Positions 56,143 through 64,000 of a stretch of 64,000 bases of DNA are shown here, piece after piece (the stretch's first letter is position 1; the number at the start of each line of letters is the position of its first letter). Made by a program: the position numbers and the translations under genes. Origin of the DNA: Schistocephalus solidus (lineage: Eukaryota > Platyhelminthes > Cestoda > Diphyllobothriidea > Diphyllobothriidae); contig WEDG01004290.1 of assembly GCA_017591395.1 (NCBI GenBank), positions 1 to 64,000 of the forward strand, given 5' to 3'. A model generated the notes under the pieces. The model was given only the letters and a program-made list of their open reading frames with translations, ran no database searches and was not told the DNA's origin.

Positions 56143-56395
56143 GGTGTGGTGGCACGCCTAGGGGCAGCTAGGACTTAAGGGGACCCGGCCGCGCCAACCA
56201 CCTGCGTCCTCTCTCGCTTCCGGTCTTCCTGACTCTGTCTTGACACTGGGCTCAGGTAGGGGAGGAGGAGAGAGTGCGGTAGCTGCAGCGCAAGGCTACT
56301 ATCACTTAAAACTAATTCACGCGCAAGTCGCCGTCCCTGCTCCACCCTTCCATGGAGCATACGGTGGAAATCGTCGAAATCGACGGTCGAACTAT
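56143..56395 (+). repeat. GC-rich ~245 bp interspersed repeat, copy (opposite orientation)
   Basis: Begins GGTGTGGTGGCACGCC and ends with an ACGGTCGAACTATCG block. It is the reverse complement of the 20258 and 48609 copies, with more differences. Contains the common TCTGTCTTGACACTGGGCTC and GGCTACTATCACTTAAAACT segments. Confidence 0.7.
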
Positions 56396-57917
56396 CGTAT
56401 ATATACGAAACCACTAAAACCATGCATCATTCGTACAACATCATCCAATGACGTTTGTCGTCGTCTTAACTGATGTGTGACGCATCGTATGCATACACGT
56501 TTAAGTGTGGTAGACGTTAGGCGGGGGTTTCGCGCTTCCCCGGTTACGGCGCCAAATTCTTTTCCCAGTCGGCTTTCTTCGGACTTCCTGTCAGCATTGG
56601 AGAGAAGGGTACTTGTGGCCGACCCAGTTCCCATTGTGTTCATCATAAAAAGATGCATATGCACATGTCTTGATGCCGCTTTTAGCCTAAAACTCCGTGT
56701 ACACCAACCGTATATCTGGTCAGTTTTTTATTGTAGAGACTGACGGGTAGTATGGCGAGCAGACGCGCGAAAGACTGCAGGTTTTGGTTATGGTTCCCTG
56801 AGACCGATCCACCTCGTAAAGTTCACACCTCGGATGAAACAGAACTCGTTGCAACAACCCCACGGACCATCCCGTGTAAACCATAAAACGGCCTAGGTTG
56901 TTTGTGCCTGTTATTCGTCCAGCGTCCCGTGAGTTCAGTGCGATCTTCAACACGTCACCGTCTAACTTCGGGCAACCTAGAAGAGGTCAGCCGAAAAATC
57001 AGGTCGTCCCAGGCCGTCCCTGGTAGACCCTAGCTATTCGTTCTTGACCGCTGGAGAATCAAGACTCCAGCACACTAGACACGCTGTTTCCTAGTCTGGT
57101 CTGTGAACTTACACTAAGCGGCACAGGACTGGGGCCGACAAGTACAGGTAACGTCAATACTGAAGTTGAGTCCGGCTGACGAACTGAGCTGCACTGCGTT
57201 GTAGCGCATGCCCAGCTACTTATTAAGCCCACTCCAGTCTCCAGCCTTTTCACTAGGACAAAATTTGACTGGAAAAAATATGAATGAAACTTTTTGTGTG
57301 TTTTCAATCAAGACGCAATTTCACCCATAATGGCAGACCAGTCAAAGATACGGCGAAAGCTCCCAATCAGCCTTGATTAAATGCAGGCACAGGAACACGA
57401 AAAACTCTGACGCTGGTGTTGTTCAAGTCCCCGAGACCATCCTCGTTCTAACCAGTAACTATGATGACCTGCCATTAGTGGTTGTCTATGGCGAACGTAG
57501 GTTCTGATGCAGGCAGTAACTGTACCTACCTCTTTAGCTGCCTGAATCTCCGCTTTCAACTAGACCGGTCCACGACTTCCACCTCGCTGATGCTCGCCGC
57601 ATATCCAGAGTTTCTTTGATTATCAGCGCCTCCTCCATAGGCGCGGTGTTGGTAAAATGCAAGACTGTTGTCAGGCTTGCGCTGTGTCGTTCCGCTGTTA
57701 ACGATGATAGCCATTGGGCTGTAAGCGGGGTAAGCGCGTTTGCGACCCTTTGCTGACTACGGTCTTAGGGCTTTGTTTTTTCCCAATGCATCCTTTTTAT
57801 AATGGAGTACGTAATTTTTTTAAAACGGTGCAAATTCCGGCCACTTCAGCGTTTCGAGACATAACCGAGTATGCATAACATTGCACCAAACAGAAACCAG
57901 TCTACTAAAATATGCCT

Positions 57918-58080
57918 GATCTAAACCGGCAAGACAACTAGCCCATGGCTCAGTGTTTAGAGCGTTGGATTTCCTATCAATATGTCGTGGGTTCGAGCTT
58001 AGGGGAAGAGGACCATCTGGGGTTGGGTATAGCTGGCTGATGAGCCAGAAATGGCCATTCCAGTCTCCTTTCCGTGCTTT
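57918..58080 (+). mobile_element. Dispersed SINE copy just upstream of ZYG11/ZER1 exon 6
   Basis: Matches the array monomer from the AAACCGGCAAGACAACTAGC leader through the tRNA-like part to CTGATGA (58037-58043) and GAAATGGCCATTCCAGTCTC. The hammerhead stem II is shortened to a few bases, so this copy is probably inactive. Its end lies about 80 bp before the 58161 exon, on the sense strand. Confidence 0.75.
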
Positions 58081-58160
58081 CTGCGGTAGTTGGCTGTTTT
58101 TTATTCAAACTGCCGATGTCAAAGACTGAGCTTTCAGAAACCACTTCTAACCATTTGTAG

Positions 58161-58460
58161 GTGCCCACCAGTGACCTCCGTGACCTCTCCTCTGACAGGC
58201 GACGCCTTGAGCGCCTCCTTATCTACGTGGTGGAGAAATGTCTTCTCGCGAGTGACGTCCAGGAGCTGCTGGCCTTGCCACTGGGACAGACTTTGCAGTA
58301 TCTGCATGTGACAAGGTGCCCAACCAGCGGTCTACCGGTCTACGACACCACCCTTCGATTCACTCTCTCTGCCCTTTGGAACCTTACCGACGAATGCCCC
58401 GATGCCTGCCAGGGCTTCGTGGAAGTGGGTGGGCTTTACGTGTACGCCAAGGTGCTTAAG
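58161..58460 (+). CDS. ZYG11/ZER1-family protein, sixth visible exon
   Basis: 300 bp (100 codons), phase 0 at both ends, acceptor CCATTTGTAG, donor GTGGGT. The protein has TTLRFTLSALWNLTDECPDA followed by CQGFVEVGGLYVYAKVLK. The TLKFTLSALWNLTDE segment is a hallmark of ZYG11/ZER1 armadillo-like domains. Further family exons (the expected LGLLNNIAEV block and C-terminus) were not found to 64000, so the gene runs on or is broken. Confidence 0.93.
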
Positions 58461-59010
58461 GTGGGTTTCTTCACAACTGTAGCGAATATAAGCGTCTTCC
58501 GCCAAAGTCCTTTAGCTTTCTCGCTTCCGCTTCTGGACCGTATTTTTACCGGTTTACATTTTAAGTTGGCCCATCTTGGGCGCCTTTTACTAGCTGCTCT
58601 TCAATTTTATTGGTAGGCAATGACAGTCGACTAACGATTAAATATACACTGTAGCAGGAAGGGCGTTCACCGATCGGTTCTACCGGATATGCTCGTCCCC
58701 TTCGCCTGAAGACTCAAGCTAGAACTTAGCAGGAACGGGGGCGACGAATGCTTGTGTTACCTCCCTACTCCGGCAATGAATGCTACCCCTACCGAACACA
58801 ATGGATACGGTAAAGATGGGGGTAGGGTTAGGTTGTCGTGTAGGTAGACGTTTAGTTCAGTGTAATCCAGTGCTAAAAGCCAGCTCACTTGAACGATGAC
58901 AATGGGTGCATTAACTTCTTTTTCACTGTCTGCGCCTACATATCCATTGGGTTCGTTAGAAGGGGGGGGGGGAGGGGGAGAGTCGTAAAAGCATTGGTTG
59001 CCGGAAGGGG
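58461..59010. other. No feature recognised; poly-G run
   Basis: A G-run at about 58962-58973 is the only notable feature. Presumably intron of the ZYG11/ZER1-like gene. Confidence 0.4.
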
Positions 59011-59014
59011 GTAC

Positions 59015-59110
59015 CGACTAAGAGAGGGGAGACTGGAGTCATCAATTCTGTCTTATTAGCCGTCATTGGCCAGCCATACCCCACCCCAGATTTGGAGAAC
59101 TTGGAATCTT
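59015..59110 (-). mobile_element. Dispersed SINE fragment
   Basis: On the minus strand, GGGGTATGGCTGG followed by a decayed core (CCAATGA in place of CTGATGA), GGCTAATAAGACAGAA and ACTCCAGTCTCC match the tail of the array monomer. The tRNA-like part is not clear. Only the hammerhead-like region is recognisable. Confidence 0.6.
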
Positions 59111-59244
59111 TGGTTACTAAGTCGAACGCTCCACGGGCAAGGCGACTGCCTGAGGGGGGTGGGATTCCAGATTGAGTCCTAAGGCGCAACGCGATAAAGC
59201 AGGTACCACAATGTGATCGCAATCGATAGGACAACGGGTGCGTA

Positions 59245-59390
59245 GATCAACGGTAGAACTTTCGATCTAGTTTGAACTCCCAGGTATTCCAAATCTGGAG
59301 TTTGGTTGAATGATGGCAAATAACCCAGATATGGCCATTCCAGTCTCCCTTGTCTTTGTCGGTACCCGCCTCCCTAAATAGTAAGTATCC
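59245..59390 (+). mobile_element. Dispersed SINE fragment
   Basis: GGAGTTTGGTTGAATGATGG and, further on, ATATGGCCATTCCAGTCTCCC and TTGTCTTTGTCGGT match the 3' half of the array monomer in plus orientation. The hammerhead core is damaged (GAATGATGG in place of CTGATGAC; GAAA lost). Confidence 0.6.
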
Positions 59391-60784
59391 ACACTAAGAT
59401 TAGAATTTATTGAATAACTTTCATCTTTGCTACTTGCTATCTTCGATGCTGACAGGTTCATCCTCTCTTTGCCCTGCGTCATTGAACTTTACTGCCCTAA
59501 TTCCAGGCAGTTACTTTCGAGGATCTATTCCTAACATCAGACGAAAACCGATTGTTTTCGGTGGCTTATTTCCTCTCCGTCCTTTTTTTCAGTCTGCGAT
59601 TTGCGAAGAAACACCCCTCCCCCGATAGTGTCTTTCATAACTGTTTATTAGTCTGCCAGTACCTGTTGCATTTTGCGAAATGCACCCTCGGCGACCGCAC
59701 TCTTCCTCATGGGCTGGCATTTCGTGGTGATGCAAAGGGAGTTTCGTTCATCTACGTAGTCTGTTGCAAGTGTGGGCGTTCCGTCTCCTATGCGTGCTAG
59801 ATAACACTTTGCTGTGACACTCTGATGGTCACAGTTTCTTGCAACGCATCCACCCCCGCTCTTCGCTGCCCCCCCCCGCCCCCCCATCCAGACATGGGCA
59901 TTTCACAACGGCCTGGCAATCGCAAACCGTGTTCTCTGTGTCTCCTTTTACAGCCTGAACTGCCAGTTTGCGTCTGAGCTACCTTCAGTAACTAACCGCC
60001 AGTCAAATTACAGACAGAGAGCTGCCTGAGCACACATTTGAATTCGAGAAAATTGCCCACCGTCCCCCACATCCCGTCTAGCTGTTGGGCGAGCAAATCA
60101 CGAAAGTAAGCACAGATCCACACTCGCTCGAGTATACTGACACCGCCAATCTTAGCGGAGCGTGTCAATAGATCAGGGAGGGTGGAGGTATACAACAACG
60201 TTTTCAGGGTCCGCCTCAATTCGGCCGGTTTTCTGTCTCGTAACATTAAGGTGGTTGTCCGCATACATAGTTTATCTGATCTCGTGTACTCTAAAAAAAA
60301 CTTGTCAAAGGTTTCATAAAATATGCTGTTCGTTTGAATATGTCAGTAGAATACTCATAGACATCTGGGACTGCATCACTATGGGTTAAAAATACTAATC
60401 TTTTCGCTCACTCCGCTTCTAAGCGAATGCCTTAGATTTAGACTCGTACAACTCTTCCAGTCATGCAGAAAACAGGGGTTAGCTAGGTAAAAGATAGATC
60501 TCACATTACCGTCTGTACTTGCGGCATCGACGTTTAAACAAGGAGAACTAAATAAAAATTCTCAACTAAAAGTTCTTCTACCCAGAGGCATATATGTGCC
60601 GTTATCATCTACTAAATCAGACACTGTCGGGTCGCCTCTTTCCCCCCCGGGACAGATTTGTCGTGCGTTTCGATAATATTAATCTGTTCAAGGCTCCGGG
60701 TTCGCACAGAACTGCACGATCGACAGACACTCCTAGACGCCATCGCCACTAATAAATACTACCGCCAACGACGACGGGCTCCAA
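59391..60784. other. No gene recognised; C/G-rich run
   Basis: A run of C with a single G at about 59868-59885. No recognised coding or repeat features. May be intronic. Confidence 0.35.
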
Positions 60785-60845
60785 TGGTCGTTCCTATTTT
60801 AGCCGCCATCATCAGTCAGCCAGCCATACCACAGTTCTAAACAAG
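60785..60845 (-). mobile_element. Dispersed SINE fragment
   Basis: On the minus strand GTATGGCTGGCTGACTGATG, then TGGCGGCTAAAATAGGAACG and CCATTGG, correspond to the hammerhead-like part of the monomer. The core is altered (GAAA to CGAC). Confidence 0.5.
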
Positions 60846-61189
60846 CATGGAGCTTTGATCCAGTCTCTTTGATCGCTGTGTGTACCGTTAAAACTTTGGA
60901 CTCGTTTACTTTTTATTTTTCTGCTGTCCAACCCAACACCTGGCAGTTTGTTCCCTTTGTGTGGGTGCTCATTTTTGTTGGACCCACTCATGACTATCGT
61001 GATACAGCAGTCTCTTTAAAACTCCATTGAAAGCGAGGTCCTCAGCTCCGCGCCGGCGGTACGCACACCGTGTAAACTTGCACTCTGATGCAGTCACATG
61101 CTAAGTTCCCCGTTCAATGTGAGTTTCAGTGGGTCCGCAAGTCTGGCGGCTGAAACCACCGTTCTAAATAGCCTTCTGGACACTTCTTG

Positions 61190-61435
61190 GCTGAGACTAT
61201 TGCCGACAAGGCAAGTAGCCAACTCCAGGTGGTGCACCATCCGAGGCTCGAGGCTTGATCAGAAGTCTAACGCTCTAACCATTGGACTATGGGCTCGTTA
61301 TCTTGCCGATTTAGATAGGGAATATTGACTGCATTCGTTGACGAACGCTCACCGATCGCTAATGGAACTCACTTGTTCCGCTCTGCCTTGGGGCTCATTC
61401 GCGAGCCCTGCCAGCAGCCGCGTAGCGGCTGGTAT
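61190..61435 (-). mobile_element. Dispersed SINE copy, tRNA-like part and leader
   Basis: On the minus strand it starts at about 61435 with GCCGCTACGCGGCTGCTGGC, passes GGGGC, GATCGGTGAGCG and a tRNA-like part (ATGGTTAGAGCGTTAGAC, then a CGAGCCTCGG B-box relic), in the order of the array monomer. The hammerhead-like tail is absent on the low-coordinate side. It gives the best dispersed copy of the leader. Confidence 0.72.
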
Positions 61436-62619
61436 CATAGACAGGGTACACTGACCGACCGAGAAGTGTAAGGGGACGCACCGTGGCAGAAATAGGCACC
61501 TCTATATTTACCTTTCTTTCACTCAATTACCACCTGCCTCCGGCTAGGTGTTCCAACAACCTTTCTGTCGAATATTTTGCTCACTCAAAGATTCTTCTCC
61601 TATGTCTAGTTCTTTGGGAATGGTTATCTTTCGACTGCGACTATTCATCCTTATCGACGACCAGTACTCGATAAGTCCACTAAGGGGATAAGGAAGTCTG
61701 AAATGGTCACTTCGGACTCCCATTTCAGTTAACAGCGTACAGGAGTTTGATTCCTACATCAGTGAATCATAATTGCTGGCCTCAGGTTAAGAGTTCACTG
61801 GCCGATGGCTGCGAATCCTAGAGTCAAAACCGGTCAAACTGAAATATGACAACCCCCTCTGAGATCAACCGCCAGACCTCAGTATATCTCGGGGATTCGG
61901 CAGCAACCTCCAATATCCTACAAATGAACCAGATAGGTAGGCGCTACCACCTCCGTCCGACTACTTTTGACAGTTGCATACAGGAAAATCGGTAGACTAG
62001 ATGTTTGTTTATGACGACGGCTTGTGTGTGGTCGTCCTCCGGCGATACATACTGTTTCTGACACGCTTCAATTAGACTGAAGTACAGCCACCCCTCCTGA
62101 CTTCAATTTTCCGACGGCGCTGTATCTCATGAATGCGGGTACTTCGAACATCAATCCAACGACGTTGTTGAATGCCGGCAAAAGCCGTATTGACAGAACC
62201 AATCCCCAATCATCTCTAATGTGTACATTTCCAATCAAACCCTGAGTATTTTAAGTATTGAACCCTATAAGTATCTACGTAAGTCGTATTGATTAAGTAA
62301 TTCCATATTAATGACCATAAATCTCAATTATATTGCGTTCATCGCTTTTATTTTTCTCTGATTTAATGGTGTACGCTGCAATCGACCAAATAGGTAAGAT
62401 GCATATATTTTAAACTTGTCATTGTCGGATTAGCTAGCTAAACGACGGTTGAACTGTTGTAGTCAAAGGAAACGAACATGGGAAGCGTACTGTCGAAAGT
62501 ATCACTCGGCAAGTTGATAACCAAATGTGGACTTCTACTTAATGAAACTAAGTAGCAATCATGTAGGTAAGGATTTCAGGGGAGTGGTTTTATTTCATTC
62601 TTGCTCGTGGATTCTTTCA
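61436..62619. other. No feature recognised
   Basis: No coding or repeat signal was recognised. Confidence 0.35.
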
Positions 62620-64000
62620 AGCAATTTTGCGCTACGGCTTAGCCATACAGCATCTGACTCAGTTAAAGCACTGGTACCTTGAAACGACGGTCATACCGCG
62701 AACCAGATCGACTACCTTCTAGTTTTTTCAAGGTTCCGCAGCTGGGTTCATGATAGCAGATCGATGCGTGGGGCCGAAACGCCCACGGGTCTGACCATGT
62801 TCTCGTTCGCACACGCCTTAAAGTTCACCTCTCATCTGCACCCAAAATGCCACGTGCGCGATGTCTCTATGTTGCATAAAATCCAGCAGCCCAGTACTGC
62901 CGAGGCCCTGAATACAGAAATCCGATCCCATTTTACGACCCGAACCGACAGAGAAGGCAGTGACCAATGATCATCACTAAATACATCCGTCTATGAAGCA
63001 GCTGAGAAAATTCTCGGATTCACCCAGCGGCGCCGCAGTGACTGGATCAGTGGACGAACCCTGGACGCTCGAGCCAGGTTCCACAGCTATGCTTACTTCC
63101 GTCAACTCCGGAACATGATAGTAAAATCAGCTAGGGATGACAGGCAGAAATATTTGTCTTAAATAGCTACGTCTATGGAGCAGGCCTCAAACGTTGGCGA
63201 CACTCAAAAACTCTACCAAATCATCCGCCCAGTTAGTGGTAAGCGCTCGACACTTAAGTGACTCTGTTCACGATGTGAATGGTGGCTTTACTGCTGACAA
63301 CTCGGCCAAGGTCGATCGCTGACGTGAGCTCCTCTTCAACTTTGATGAGCAACTTATCACACCTTCGCTATTCTCTGCATCTGATTTTCATCCATCTCCA
63401 GCCTATGAGCAGTTACCGATGGAATACAAAAGGCCGCACAACAACAGGGCTCCCGGAGAGCGCGGTATTCCCACAGAAATCTACAAGGCTTGTGTTAACA
63501 CTTTGGTGCTCTGACTTCATGAGGTGATTATAAAAACGTGGAGAGACAAAGTAGTTCCTAATGACTGGAGTTCGGGAAGATAAAACAAAGTGTAGGAACT
63601 ACCGCGGTATAAGCCTCATCGACGTTGCTGCGAAGGTCTTCACAATTTTCCTTCGCAGACGGCCTTTAGTTTGTACTTGACTCTAGGACGAGGCCCAACC
63701 AAGCCGGATTCTGAGCTGAGAGTGGATGCGTGAACCAGGTATTTTCTCTGAGGCGCATTCTGGAATTCCGCCATGCCTACCAGCAGTCGACGGCCGTCTG
63801 CTTTATTGACTTCGCCGCTGCATTTGATTCCGCCCATCGTGAGTCCCTGTGGCGAATAATGGAACTCGATGGTTTGCCGGCCAAAATCATTGCCTTGATC
63901 GAGGCCTACTATCGCTCCCCCACTGCGCGAGTCCTCGTCCATAACAGTCTCTCCCAACCCTTCGATGTCCGATCTGGTGTTCGACAAGGTTGCATCTTCT
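62620..64000 (+). mobile_element. RTE-like LINE, truncated by window end
   Basis: The end of the endonuclease (GLTMFSFAHALKFTSHLHPK, near 62790) is followed by RRSDWISGRTLDARARFHSY (near 63035), a GIPTEIYKACVNTL segment (near 63465), then LRRILEFRHAYQQSTAVCFI, DFAAAFDSAHRESLW (motif A, near 63805-63855), KIIALIEAYYRSPTARVLVH and SGVRQGCIF (motif B), where the window ends. Several frameshifts make it non-coding. The FDFAAAFDS..R and SGVRQGC forms fit RTE/SR2-type LINEs of flatworms. The family also occurs at 50200-51490. Confidence 0.78.

Overview
This looks like a piece of a repeat-rich animal genome, most likely a flatworm and plausibly a diphyllobothriidean tapeworm. The evidence is an intron-containing ZYG11/ZER1-family gene with GT-AG splice sites, a Ty3/gypsy element of the CsRn1 type (tRNA-Trp-like primer site, CHCC-type Gag motif), several CR1, SR1/Rex1 and RTE-like LINEs, a Penelope-like element, and a tRNA-derived SINE whose tail fits the hammerhead-ribozyme core. 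The species is inferred; nothing in the window names it. No bacterial features, rRNA genes, CRISPR arrays or functional tRNA genes were found.

Layout. 1-3835: head-to-tail array of a ~309 bp SINE-like monomer (12 copies plus a deleted 13th), each built from a Pol III tRNA-like promoter followed by a hammerhead-like core. 3836-7145: mostly featureless. 7150-11264: decayed LINE and gypsy fragments, a small VNTR and a LINE tail. 11265-19420: a CR1-like LINE (family A) interrupted by two oppositely oriented copies of a second CR1-like LINE (family B). 20258-20905: two short interspersed repeats. 20910-29600: a three-layer nest. An SR1/Rex1-like LINE on the minus strand is split by a 6.4 kb CsRn1-like gypsy element (492 bp LTRs, 4 bp target duplication), which is itself split by a 1.2 kb Penelope-like fragment (12 bp target duplication) carrying a hammerhead ribozyme candidate. 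30087-30811: a solo LTR of the same gypsy family, itself interrupted by a LINE tail. 31850-34850: the longest family A LINE. 35450-41690: two convergent family C LINEs meeting at a (TTCAG)4 tract.

43530-58460: six exons of a ZYG11/ZER1-like gene (about 581 codons), whose protein would be a leucine-rich/armadillo substrate receptor of a Cullin-2 ubiquitin ligase. Its fifth visible intron is 10.9 kb and holds an RTE-like LINE, a Merlin-like transposase remnant, a (CT)n tract, a 159 bp hammerhead-like palindrome, two copies of a GC-rich short repeat and a SINE close to the next exon. Neither the start codon exon nor the 3' exons are visible. 59000-64000: more SINE pieces and the start of a long RTE-like LINE that runs off the window.

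The one apparent host gene is the ZYG11/ZER1-like gene; nearly everything else is mobile DNA in various stages of decay. The most interesting theme is self-cleaving RNA. Hammerhead-type folds can be drawn in the SINE array, in the Penelope fragment and in the palindrome at 53587. Such motifs are known from schistosome SINEs, Penelope-like elements and metazoan retrozymes, so the window may hold both a non-autonomous ribozyme-bearing repeat and remnants of its possible mobilising partner.
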